NCBI RefSeq assembly: GCF_001655005.1
Contig: NZ_LXET01000044.1
Coordinates: forward strand, 124,001-188,000
Source of the DNA: Hafnia paralvei ATCC 29927
Lineage (GTDB): Bacteria > Pseudomonadota > Gammaproteobacteria > Enterobacterales > Enterobacteriaceae
Direction: 5' to 3'
Length of the DNA: 64,000 nucleotides
Shown here: one piece after another, positions 21,728 through 29,639 of the stretch
Layout of the letters: each line of letters opens with the position of its first letter
Numbering within the stretch: position 1 is the first letter of the stretch
The notes under the pieces: model-generated
The model's database searches: none
Seen by the model: only the letters and a program-made list of their open reading frames with translations
What the model was told of the DNA's origin: nothing
Made by a program: the position numbers and the translations under genes

Positions 21728-21904
21728 TTATTTCTCATCCACAGGAAGTAAGCGGGCCTCATTCTCCAGCAGCACTGGAATACCATCGCGTAGTGGGTAA
21801 CCCAAACGATCGGCTTTACAGACTAGCTCTTGATTTTCTTTGTTAAAGTAGAGTTTTCCATTACAAACAGGGCAAGCAATAATTTCGAGTAAGCGATGAT
21901 CCAT
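21728..21904 (-). CDS. ycaR: Trm112-like small zinc-binding protein YcaR
   Basis: A 58-aa protein starting [18 protein letters not shown], with the family motifs CPVC and [11 protein letters not shown]. It belongs to the Trm112/YbaR family. Two cysteines are seen in the first knuckle and one more in LVCKADRLG. The function in Enterobacterales is not settled. It sits immediately upstream of kdsB as in E. coli. The start is set by homology; the longer upstream frame is hydrophobic and unrelated. Confidence 0.9.
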   Translation of the reverse strand: MDHRLLEIIACPVCNGKLYFNKENQELVCKADRLGYPLRDGIPVLLENEARLLPVDEK

Positions 21905-22349
21905 GATTGTTCCTAAACGGGTTCTTGTCTCAGCGAAAAAGCATGTGCTAAGGATAACTCGCAACAGCAAAATTATCACGGCTTGTATGATGATAGGGGC
22001 AAATAACGACAAAGATCGCCACAACTTATCAGATCGATAAACAAGACTCTCATTCTGAAGAGAATTTTATCTATTCTCCTTTTGCCCTCCTCACATCAGA
22101 AACAGTATCTGTACAAAAAATACGCCAGCATCAGACCAACACCCCAGATTTATGCGATAAACATCACAAATTAAGGATGACAAAAGCCTTCTATCCCGTT
22201 GTGGCACAAGTGTTGAATCAAGAGAAATTAGACATGAATTGCGTCGAATCCCCCTCTGACTCGCCACTTTTCATTATTTTCACAACTGCTATCTCTGATG
22301 ACCTGAATTAAAGAACAGGTTCGTAATAGCGTTACGTAAGGAGAAATTC
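21905..22349 (+). promoter_or_regulatory. Divergent intergenic region upstream of the Mo-hydroxylase; possible sigma-54 site at 22202-22217
   Basis: About 445 bp between divergent ycaR and the hydroxylase. No ORF is supported. At 22202-22217 the sequence TGGCAC-N5-TTGAA resembles the sigma-54 consensus TGGCAC-N5-TTGCW. The -24 half is perfect but the usually invariant C of the -12 GC is an A. It lies about 130 bp before the start codon. A short inverted repeat (CGTAA/TTACG, 22322-22336) precedes the ribosome site TAAGGAG. All are hints only. Confidence 0.3.
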
Positions 22350-25300
22350 ATGAGTGCATCATGCACCACAACGACAATCCGTCGCGTTGATGGATTGGCT
22401 AAAGTCACAGGAACAGCCATATACGGTAACGATATGTCGCTCCCCGGCATGCTGTATGGCGTTTGTCGCTACGCCGACATCGCCGCGGGGAAAATCGAGC
22501 ACATCGATCTTACGGAAGCCCTCAACATTGACGGCGTCGTCAAGATCGCAACCTATCAAGATATCCCCGGTGAGCCCGTGGTTGGCGTCATCGTCAAAGA
22601 CTACCTGCCGATTGTTAAAGATGAAGTGGTTTTTCACGGTGATGTCATCGCCGTTATTGCGGCAGAGACATACGAAGCGGCTTGCCTCGCCGCCGACAAA
22701 ATCCAAGTTAGCTATACGCCTTACACCCCGATTACCGACGTAGAACAGGCACTCAAAGACGATGCTCGCCTGATTCACCCCGAACGCGGTAATAACATTG
22801 CGGCGCATCATCACACCATCAAAGGTGATATCGATGCGGGCTTTGCGTCATCTGCACATATTCTTGAACGTGAATACGAAGTCGGCTTTCAGGAGCATGC
22901 CTACATTGAGCCGGAAGTGGTGCTGACTTGGCTTGATCCTACCGAACGCCATTTAATTATCTCCGGTTCAATTCAGAATCCACACCGCGTGCGTGGTTTT
23001 GTCGCCAAATTCATGGGTTGCCCACAGGGGCATATCAATATCAAACGCGCTGTAATGGGCGGATCTTTTGGCGGCAAAGATGACATTATCGATCACCTTG
23101 CTTGTCGATCTGCACTGCTGACCACCTTAACGGGTAGACCCGTCAAATTCTGTTATACCCGTGAGCATTCCATTCTAGAAAGCTGCAAGCGCCATCCGTA
23201 TAAGATGAAATACAAGGTTGGTGTTGATAACCATGGCCAAATACAGGCGATGAAGATTGATATTTTGGCCGACAGCGGCGGCTATGCAGCCTCAACGCCC
23301 TTCGTGACATGGCGCAGCTCGGTTCAAGCCGCGGGCCCTTATCGAATTCCTAACGTTCGAATTGACGTCACCGGCGTCTACACCAATAACAGTTATACCT
23401 CCGCAATGAGAGGTTTCGGTTCCCCTCAGGTGGTGTACGCCAATGAATCCTTGATGGATGAAATCGCCGAGCATCTGCAAATATCACCAGTCGAAATTCG
23501 CCAGATTAATGCGCTGCAGCAGGGAGATGCTTCAGTCACTGGACAAATTTTTGATAAGCATACTGTTTCTGCTCAAGAGGTTTTAAATCGCGCCGTCGAA
23601 GCCGCAGATTTCAACAACAAACGTCAACATTACGCCGAGCTAAACCGTCAAGGCGGCGTATACCGCTATGGCATTGGTTTAGCCCTCAGCTACCGTGGCT
23701 GTTCCATCGGTGCCGAAGGTGTGGATACGTCCACTGCGCTGGTTCAAGTCAACGAAGACGGTAGTATCAATATAGCGACCTCGGTTTCTGAAAATGGCCA
23801 AGGGCTGCAAACCACCATGTCGTTAATCGCTGCCGAAGCTTTTGGCGTACCGCTGGCAGAAATTATGTTCAGCGAGCCTCCTACGTCGGTTATCGGCGAT
23901 GGTGGTTCAACGGCGGCGACACGCGGCACGTTAGTCGGCGGTGGCGCAATTCTTGATGCCGCCATGAAAATCAAACAACGCATTCTCGGCGTGGTCGGTG
24001 AACTGATCGGCACTCGGGAGTTAGCGGATACTCTTTGGCAAGACGGTTTGATTATCAATAAACACGACCCGTCACAGTCTATTGATTTCAAAACCGCGGT
24101 AAACAAAACTAAATGGGCCAGCGTCAGCCTGACAGAATATGGCTGGTTTGTTCCACCACCGATTCATTGGGATGAAGAAAAAGGCACCGGTAGCCCCTAT
24201 TTCACCTGGGTTTATGGCTGTCAGATTGCAGAAACTCGCGTCAATGTGAGTACGGGTAAAACCGATTTACTCCATGTTACCGCCGCCCATGATGTCGGGC
24301 ATGTCATCAACCCCGTGGGCTTTAATGGGCAGGTGAGCGGTGGCATTGCGCAAGGCTTTGGCTATGCGCTGCTGGAAGATTTCAACATTGAGAATGGGCA
24401 GGTAAAATCCGAAAACTTCGATACTTATCTCCTCCCCACCATCAAAGATATCCCTGAAATCACTATTATCGGCGTCGAGAATCCCGATCAGGCTGGGCCT
24501 CTAGGGGCCAAAGGTATCGGAGAGCCAGCAACAGAGCTGGCTGCTGCAGCCATCAATAACGCTCTGAGTTTCGCCTTACAGACACGTTTCAACAAGCTCC
24601 CACTGACACTCGAGCAGGTGATATTGGGCTATAACCTGAAAAAACCCGCCAGACAAAGCGAACTCATGGTTGAGACAAGCAACAAAAAACAGGTTCTACG
24701 CTTAACTGACGTCAGCGTTACTCGACCAAAAACATTGTCCGAGGCCTTAGACTTGCTGGCTCAGGACGATGTCAGCGTTATCGCTGGCGGCACAGACGTG
24801 ATTGTTCAAGGACGCTTGCAAACCAAGCCAATGCATCTGATTGATATTTCACGCTTATCAGAGCTCACGCAAATTGTCGAAAACAACGGTTGCTTAGAAA
24901 TCGGGGCGGCAACAACGTTTAACCGCATCGTTGAGCATGAAATCGTTAGAACTCGCTACCCGCTGCTGGCGCAAGCTTGTAAAACCGTAGGTTCGAATCA
25001 AATCCGTAACCGAGCAACTATCGGCGGTAACATGGTTAATGCGGCTCCCTGCGGTGATTCTTTGCCTCCGGCGATTATCTATGATGCGGAGATTGAATTG
25101 CAGTCTCGTGACAGCACACGTCGCATGCCTCTGTGTGAGTTTCTTCAGGCTGGATATAAAACTCAGCGTAGACCTGATGAGCTGATGACCAAAGTGATAT
25201 TGCCTGCACCACCGCAACCAATACCACATGCGTTCTATCACCAATTGGGACGGCGAAACGCGCTAAACATTACCCGCCAAAGCTTAACCTGCCTAATCGC

Positions 25301-25574
25301 CTGCGACTCTACCGGCGTTTTGAACTACTGCCGTTTGGTTGACGGGGCGCTGTTTAGCAAACCACAGCGATTACTGGATATAGAGCGCTGCCTGCTCGGT
25401 CATCATTTGACGTTGGAAACTATCGACGCCGCCAGCCAACAGCTAGAAAAACTGATCTATGCAGCCATCGGCAAACGCTGGTCTGCCGCCTATAAACAGC
25501 CAGTATTTATTAGTATGTTCCGCGACATGATGATGGAAGCGCAAACATCGCTATATCAATCAGAGCAAGCTTAG
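22350..25574 (+). CDS. Molybdenum hydroxylase, fused Mo-cofactor + FAD subunits (xanthine dehydrogenase type)
   Basis: A 1074-aa fusion. Residues about 10-125 form the a/b hammerhead domain and about 130-765 the molybdopterin-binding domains, with GGSFGGKDD (237-245), RGFGSPQ (354-360), ENGQGLQTTMS, GDGGSTAATRG and GAKGIGE ending in the catalytic Glu725. After a short linker (KKPARQ...TSNKKQ, about 767-785), residues about 788-1070 are a CO-dehydrogenase/XDH flavoprotein domain with VIAGGTD (810-816) and SNQIRNRATIGGN (882-894). In E. coli XdhA and XdhB these are separate proteins. Eukaryotic XDH has the order FeS-FAD-Mo, so Mo-then-FAD is unusual. The substrate is most likely xanthine or hypoxanthine from context; another N-heterocycle cannot be excluded. 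AAGGAG precedes the ATG by 7 nt. Confidence 0.85.
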   Translation: MSASCTTTTIRRVDGLAKVTGTAIYGNDMSLPGMLYGVCRYADIAAGKIEHIDLTEALNIDGVVKIATYQDIPGEPVVGVIVKDYLPIVKDEVVFHGDVIAVIAAETYEAACLAADKIQVSYTPYTPITDVEQALKDDARLIHPERGNNIAAHHHTIKGDIDAGFASSAHILEREYEVGFQEHAYIEPEVVLTWLDPTERHLIISGSIQNPHRVRGFVAKFMGCPQGHINIKRAVMGGSFGGKDDIIDHLACRSALLTTLTGRPVKFCYTREHSILESCKRHPYKMKYKVGVDNHGQIQAMKIDILADSGGYAASTPFVTWRSSVQAAGPYRIPNVRIDVTGVYTNNSYTSAMRGFGSPQVVYANESLMDEIAEHLQISPVEIRQINALQQGDASVTGQIFDKHTVSAQEVLNRAVEAADFNNKRQHYAELNRQGGVYRYGIGLALSYRGCSIGAEGVDTSTALVQVNEDGSINIATSVSENGQGLQTTMSLIAAEAFGVPLAEIMFSEPPTSVIGDGGSTAATRGTLVGGGAILDAAMKIKQRILGVVGELIGTRELADTLWQDGLIINKHDPSQSIDFKTAVNKTKWASVSLTEYGWFVPPPIHWDEEKGTGSPYFTWVYGCQIAETRVNVSTGKTDLLHVTAAHDVGHVINPVGFNGQVSGGIAQGFGYALLEDFNIENGQVKSENFDTYLLPTIKDIPEITIIGVENPDQAGPLGAKGIGEPATELAAAAINNALSFALQTRFNKLPLTLEQVILGYNLKKPARQSELMVETSNKKQVLRLTDVSVTRPKTLSEALDLLAQDDVSVIAGGTDVIVQGRLQTKPMHLIDISRLSELTQIVENNGCLEIGAATTFNRIVEHEIVRTRYPLLAQACKTVGSNQIRNRATIGGNMVNAAPCGDSLPPAIIYDAEIELQSRDSTRRMPLCEFLQAGYKTQRRPDELMTKVILPAPPQPIPHAFYHQLGRRNALNITRQSLTCLIACDSTGVLNYCRLVDGALFSKPQRLLDIERCLLGHHLTLETIDAASQQLEKLIYAAIGKRWSAAYKQPVFISMFRDMMMEAQTSLYQSEQA

Positions 25575-25583
25575 GAGTATGTG

Positions 25584-26042
25584 ATGAGCAAGATTAAAGT
25601 AAAGGTCAATGGCAAACTGATTGATGCTCAGGTCAACGGACAAATGCGTCTGTTAGATTTTGTGCGAGATAAATTAAATCTCACAGCAACGAAAGAAGGT
25701 TGTGCCGTCGGTGAGTGCGGAGCATGCACCGTCATTATGGATGGTAACGCCGTTTGTTCTTGCCTCGTCTTAGCTGAACAGTGCGATGGCGCTGAAATTA
25801 CCACGTTGGAAGGGCTCAGCAACGATCCAATGGCAAAAAAACTGCAAAATGCCTTTGTTGAACATGGTGGTGTGCAATGTGGTTTTTGTACGCCCGGTGT
25901 TTTAATGAGCACTTCGGCACTTCTGGCCAAACATCCTAAACCTAGTGACGAACAACTGCTGGATGCGCTAGAGGGGAATATCTGCCGCTGCACCGGCTAC
26001 CAGCCTATCATCCAGTCGATTCATGCTGCACTGAAAGAGTAA
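25584..26042 (+). CDS. Molybdenum hydroxylase [2Fe-2S] subunit (XdhC-type)
   Basis: A 152-aa electron-transfer subunit with two [2Fe-2S] clusters. The plant-ferredoxin-type set is C40, C45, C48, C60 in GCAVGECGACTV...CSC; the second set is C99, C102, C134, C136 in QCGFCTPGV...CRCTGY. It pairs with the fused Mo-FAD protein 9 bp upstream to complete the hydroxylase electron path (Mo to FeS to FAD). AGGAG lies 6 nt before the ATG at 25584; the GTG at 25581 is too close. No XdhC/CoxI-family or MobA-like maturation gene follows, unlike many xdh operons. A terminator closes the unit. Confidence 0.9.
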   Translation: MSKIKVKVNGKLIDAQVNGQMRLLDFVRDKLNLTATKEGCAVGECGACTVIMDGNAVCSCLVLAEQCDGAEITTLEGLSNDPMAKKLQNAFVEHGGVQCGFCTPGVLMSTSALLAKHPKPSDEQLLDALEGNICRCTGYQPIIQSIHAALKE

Positions 26043-26065
26043 GTCACCCGCTTTGCTCACCCAAT

Positions 26066-26096
26066 AAAAATCGGCCTCGCGCCGATTTTTCTTTTC
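26066..26096 (+). terminator. Intrinsic terminator of the Mo-hydroxylase operon
   Basis: AAAAATCGGC, a CTCGC loop and GCCGATTTTT followed by CTTTT, 24 bp after the FeS-subunit stop. Confidence 0.85.
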
Positions 26097-26209
26097 GTTA
26101 ACATTAAAAACCCATTCATAAAACATGTTGCAGTTGAATTTACAGAGGAGTAAATTAGTAAATGTGACCAACATCACACAATCCTGCAAAATTAGAAAGT
26201 AAGACACAT

Positions 26210-26260
26210 ATGAAACTGCTGAATAAAATCATCGCGATGTTCGCCAATTACAGTAACTGA
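26210..26260 (+). CDS. Possible 16-residue small protein or leader peptide
   Basis: A 16-codon ORF (MKLLNKIIAMFANYSN) that stops 6 bp before a strong terminator. The peptide is amphipathic with a hydrophobic core (LLNKIIAMF). The ribosome site is weak (GAAAGTAAG upstream). It lies in a separate short unit between two terminators (26096 and 26267). Translation is not shown by sequence alone; the transcript could instead be a small RNA. I do not recognise it. Confidence 0.3.
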   Translation: MKLLNKIIAMFANYSN

Positions 26261-26266
26261 TTGGCT

Positions 26267-26298
26267 AAAGGGCAATGACTGAGTCATTGCCCTTTTTG
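26267..26298 (+). terminator. Strong intrinsic terminator between the small unit and ycaQ
   Basis: A perfect 14-bp inverted repeat (AAAGGGCAATGACT / AGTCATTGCCCTTT, centre at 26281) followed on the plus strand by a T run. On the minus strand the T run is only three bases, so it acts best for plus-strand transcripts but may also end ycaQ. Confidence 0.85.
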
Positions 26299-26302
26299 CA
26301 CC

Positions 26303-27550
26303 CTATCCATTTTCACCTTCAACGATGTCTAATCGCCATCCTTCTCCCCAATAATGACGCCAGCTCTCTGGCTGATTCCGGACAACAACCTGCGTAGCCT
26401 GTTGCCATGCCGCAAATCGGCTGATTGATTTCTTTAGTTCATTCAGCTTCTTATCACTAAATTTTACGTCAGTTTCTTGATAGCAGGACTTGAGCTCTAA
26501 TACATTCTCTTTGCGATGCACTTTAGCATCGACTCGTCCCACCAAAGCCCCCTGCTGTAATATCGGTAGGGAGAAATAACCAAAGTTTCTTTTAGCTTCT
26601 GGCGTATAACATTCGAGGCGATAGTCAAAATTAAACAGCTCAAGCGCTCGGCGGCGGTCCCAAACCACAGGATCAAAAGGAGAAAGTAAGGTGGTGTGAG
26701 TCGCGATTAGCGCCTCTGCCCGTGCTTTTTCTAATAGAGAATGGAGACTATGGTGTACGTAGTAGCGCTCTTGAGTTCCCGCCAGCAAAACCGGCGTGAT
26801 TTCCTGACGATCCAGCATCTGTGCAATCATCGTTTTAATATCAATTTTTTTCAGCCGATAGTAATCGGGTAACCACTGAGCCTTAAACACGCCTAAACTA
26901 CGAGCGCTGTTGATGATCATTCTTTGCCGTGCAAGCTCTGGGCTAATGTAATGTACTTCATCATTCCAGTCAGGAATGACTCGCTCCGCTAAATCGTAAA
27001 TACGATGGAAATTCTCACGTGCTTTTACCATCAGTTCACCGCACGAAAATAGCGTCTCCAAATGGCGTTTTTCTGGTTTCCACTCCCACCATCCGCTGGT
27101 CTTTTTATTACGGACGTTAAAATCCGCCGCTTTCACCGGCCCGTATTGACGAATATGAACTAAAAGCGCGTCAATGGCCTGCCGATGTTCATCGTGCCAT
27201 TCTTTCGAGTATTTCCACCCCATATTATCAGGCGCCAACATCTGTGGCCGCACGAGAGAGTAGTCTTCCCGAGGAATAAAACAGGCTTCATGCGCCCAGT
27301 ACTCAAAGATTTCACCATTGCGCAGTGCATCATCCAACCAATGGTTTTGGTATTCGCCTAGACGGGAAAACAGGACCAGATAAGGACTCCGCGCCACAAC
27401 GTTAATCGTATCAATCTGCAACAGGCTCATTTGGCGTATACAGTCGACAACGTCACTCGCAGTAGCTTTGCGTTGGTATGGTTCAGCGAGTCCCTGAGCA
27501 TAGAGATGCAAGTTTCGCAGTGTGTTTAGCGATAAAGATAATTCAGACAT
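26303..27550 (-). CDS. ycaQ: Interstrand-crosslink DNA glycosylase YcaQ
   Basis: A 415-aa winged-helix DNA glycosylase of the HTH_42/AlkX family, which excises alkylated bases and unhooks nitrogen-mustard interstrand crosslinks. The catalytic QxD motif is present as QIDTINVVARSP at about residues 45-47. Three winged-helix segments are expected across about 1-330, and the conserved SPFDPVVWDRRRALELFNFDYRLE lies at about 288-310. In E. coli it follows ycaR directly; here 4.3 kb with the hydroxylase genes separates them. Confidence 0.93.
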   Translation of the reverse strand: MSELSLSLNTLRNLHLYAQGLAEPYQRKATASDVVDCIRQMSLLQIDTINVVARSPYLVLFSRLGEYQNHWLDDALRNGEIFEYWAHEACFIPREDYSLVRPQMLAPDNMGWKYSKEWHDEHRQAIDALLVHIRQYGPVKAADFNVRNKKTSGWWEWKPEKRHLETLFSCGELMVKARENFHRIYDLAERVIPDWNDEVHYISPELARQRMIINSARSLGVFKAQWLPDYYRLKKIDIKTMIAQMLDRQEITPVLLAGTQERYYVHHSLHSLLEKARAEALIATHTTLLSPFDPVVWDRRRALELFNFDYRLECYTPEAKRNFGYFSLPILQQGALVGRVDAKVHRKENVLELKSCYQETDVKFSDKKLNELKKSISRFAAWQQATQVVVRNQPESWRHYWGEGWRLDIVEGENG

Positions 27551-27640
27551 CGTGACCAGACGAACCTCATAGCAAGAGAGCCGGAAAGATGATTATACGC
27601 GAAGGGATTGAAGTAGTAACAAGAGGAAAAAAGTACACTT

Positions 27641-27678
27641 CAGCCAGCGTGAAGATGTGTAGGGAATAACGCTGGCTG
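27641..27678 (-). terminator. Long-loop hairpin after the divergent csp gene
   Basis: A perfect 10-bp inverted repeat CAGCCAGCGT / ACGCTGGCTG with an 18-nt loop, 12 bp past the csp stop. The T tract (ACTTTTTT) lies about 7 nt after the stem, so this may be a terminator with a spacer or an RNA-stabilising hairpin. Confidence 0.45.
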
Positions 27679-27689
27679 ATACGCTGTCA

Positions 27690-27899
27690 TCAGTAGGCGA
27701 TGACGTCTTCTGCGGTGAGACCGCGGCTACCTAGGTAAGTTGAGAATTCAACGCGCTGACCCTCTGTCAGTAGTTTTTTGCGTGAATTTGCAATGCCTGA
27801 ACGATTAACATAAATATCATTACCACCGTCAAGTGGAGAGATAATGCCGAAACCTTCAGATTGGCTGTACCATTTTACTAGACCCATTTTTAGTGTCAT
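27690..27899 (-). CDS. Divergent cold-shock-domain protein
   Basis: A 69-aa single cold-shock domain. The RNP1 site reads EGFGII (15-20) rather than KGFGFI, and RNP2 reads IYVNR (29-33) rather than VFVHF. Several aromatic and histidine residues that stack on nucleic acid are therefore replaced, while the fold-defining positions (GLVKWY, GQRVEF, RGLTAEDV) remain. AAGGT lies 8 nt before the ATG. It is about 230 bp downstream of a canonical csp gene, separated from it by a terminator, and looks like a diverged duplicate. RNA binding may be weakened or altered. Confidence 0.85.
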   Translation of the reverse strand: MTLKMGLVKWYSQSEGFGIISPLDGGNDIYVNRSGIANSRKKLLTEGQRVEFSTYLGSRGLTAEDVIAY

Positions 27900-28006
27900 A
27901 TTTTTTACCTTATATTTACATCCCTCTAAATTCTAGTTCAGATTAGGATGTGTAGCTCATATTCAAGTTATCGTTAAGAACCTCTTCGAGCGGATTATTA
28001 AAAACA

Positions 28007-28034
28007 AAAGCCCGCCGATGGCGGGCTTTTTGGT
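28007..28034 (-). terminator. Intrinsic terminator of the canonical csp gene
   Basis: AGCCCGCC, a short loop and GGCGGGCT with T runs on both strands (TTTTGTTTTT on the minus strand). It lies about 95 bp past the csp stop and separates the two csp genes. Confidence 0.8.
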
Positions 28035-28128
28035 CTTGTTACTGACTCCGCAGAATATTGCCAACACCCTTGGTGCTAACCCACTGCGATAACGATCAGT
28101 TCAGTATCAAAACAAGTTCTCTGTAATC

Positions 28129-28338
28129 TTACAGAGCAACAACATTCGCAGCAGCCGGCCCGCGCGGGCTGTCCTGAATGGTGTATTCTACACGCTGGCC
28201 TTCGGCCAGAGTTTTGAAACCTTCGCTAGCGATAGCTGAGAAATGTACGAATACATCTTTGCCACCGTCGTGCTGTTCGATAAAACCGAAGCCTTTGCTT
28301 TCGTTAAACCATTTTACTTGACCAGTCTTCTTAGTCAT
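28129..28338 (-). CDS. Cold-shock protein, CspC/CspE type
   Basis: A 69-aa RNA chaperone with intact RNP1 KGFGFI (15-20) and RNP2 VFVHF (29-33), and the stretches [14 protein letters not shown] and GFKTLAEGQ. The sequence is nearest E. coli CspC/CspE. Such proteins melt RNA structure and antiterminate. AAGGT lies 8 nt upstream of the ATG. Neither csp gene exists between ycaQ and lpxK in E. coli, so the pair is a local insertion or duplication. Confidence 0.93.
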   Translation of the reverse strand: MTKKTGQVKWFNESKGFGFIEQHDGGKDVFVHFSAIASEGFKTLAEGQRVEYTIQDSPRGPAAANVVAL

Positions 28339-28652
28339 TTGTATTACCTTTATAACTTAATTAAATTTGCCCTAAGGCGTAGGGGCCGAGCTCAGAAACA
28401 ATACTTATGGATGGCACTAAGAAGGTGGTTCGTCTGACAAGCGGAATCGGAAGATAACGTCTTAAGGAGGAACTGCTTTATCTCATGTCGTGCATAAATA
28501 GGTCTGTATCACAGGCCAAAGACATTTACTCATAAAGGCGAATAATGAGCAAGCCTTTCTTTTAAAAAAATGACGTGCCGGAAATATTTAAACGCAAAAC
28601 TATATGCATCCAAAGATAAAAAATAGCGGACTGAAATCTTATGGCTTGATAA
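28339..28652 (-). promoter_or_regulatory. Upstream region of the canonical csp gene, possible long leader
   Basis: 314 bp between csp and the end of lpxK, with no ORF support. On the minus strand a small hairpin (CCCTA-CGCCT-TAGGG, around 28368-28384) lies in the presumed leader. Long structured leaders are typical of cold-inducible csp mRNAs. I did not find a clear cold-box. Confidence 0.35.
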
Positions 28653-29639
28653 CTAATGCTTTTCCAACACTAGCGTAGTAATTTTTGTTAACAATTCATT
28701 CCCCTGTTCTGAAGGAATCTCAGCGCTAACAGGTAAATACCACCAGTTGGATTGAGCGAATTTTCGGCATTTAACCGCGTCTTTTTCAGTCATGATGAGT
28801 GGCTGACTTTCTGGCGTTAGCGCATTTAAAGCGGCTGCGTCATATTCCTGATGATCGGCGAAAGCAACGCAGTTGGTTACCGTTGTTCCCAACTGGTTTA
28901 ACGTAGCAAAAAAACGGGGAGGATGACCAATACCAGCCATTGCTACTGCGGGCATCAGTGAGTCAGCGGCACAGCGATCGCCGGTCTGAATATTCACCAG
29001 TGTGCTACCAGCAAGCTTCATCGGAATTTCACCCGCAGCAGCTTGACCACCATTGGTAATAACCGCGTCGACGGAACGTAAACGCCCTGCTCTTTCGCGC
29101 ATTGGTCCTGCAGGCAACCACCAGCCGTTACCAAAACGACGCACACCATCAACCACGACAAGCTCAATGTCTCGTGCCAAAGCATAATGTTGTAGGCCAT
29201 CATCAGTAATGATCACATCTATTGCGGCATGTTCAAGAATCGCTTTTACGGCGTCGCTACGCTTCGGTGCAACGGCTACCGTTGCGCCTGTGCGTTGATA
29301 GATAAGAACGGGTTCATCTCCCGCCTGAGCCGTTGACGTCTCTTTATCCAATAAAAGAGGATAGTGTTCTGAACGACCACCATAGCCACGTGATACCACA
29401 CCAACACGCAGCCCCTTCGCCTGTAATTGCTCAACCAGCCAGATCACAACGGGCGTTTTACCATTTCCCCCCGCGGTGAGGTTTCCCACCACCACCACAG
29501 GACACGGTGCTTTCCAACGTTTTAACCAACCAGCTCGATAACATAACTGACGAATACCGCTCACCAAGCCATAGAGCCAGGAGAGCGGTAGCAGAAGCAG
29601 GTATAAAGGCGATTGCCCAGACCAGATACGCTCAATCAT
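28653..29639 (-). CDS. lpxK: Tetraacyldisaccharide 4'-kinase
   Basis: Phosphorylates the 4' position of the lipid A disaccharide precursor to give lipid IVA at the inner membrane. The P-loop-like motif [17 protein letters not shown] is at about residues 49-65. An N-terminal hydrophobic stretch (about 12-28) anchors it. Further conserved motifs are [15 protein letters not shown] and [11 protein letters not shown]. Length 328 aa as in E. coli. Its ATG overlaps the msbA stop by 4 bp, coupling lipid A completion with its export. Confidence 0.96.
   Translation of the reverse strand: MIERIWSGQSPLYLLLLPLSWLYGLVSGIRQLCYRAGWLKRWKAPCPVVVVGNLTAGGNGKTPVVIWLVEQLQAKGLRVGVVSRGYGGRSEHYPLLLDKETSTAQAGDEPVLIYQRTGATVAVAPKRSDAVKAILEHAAIDVIITDDGLQHYALARDIELVVVDGVRRFGNGWWLPAGPMRERAGRLRSVDAVITNGGQAAAGEIPMKLAGSTLVNIQTGDRCAADSLMPAVAMAGIGHPPRFFATLNQLGTTVTNCVAFADHQEYDAAALNALTPESQPLIMTEKDAVKCRKFAQSNWWYLPVSAEIPSEQGNELLTKITTLVLEKH

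Noticed and set aside
15123..26042. Genomic island, prophage or transposon carrying the purine genes
   Set aside because: No integrase, IS ends, tRNA target or direct repeats at the junctions, and base composition looks like that of the neighbours.
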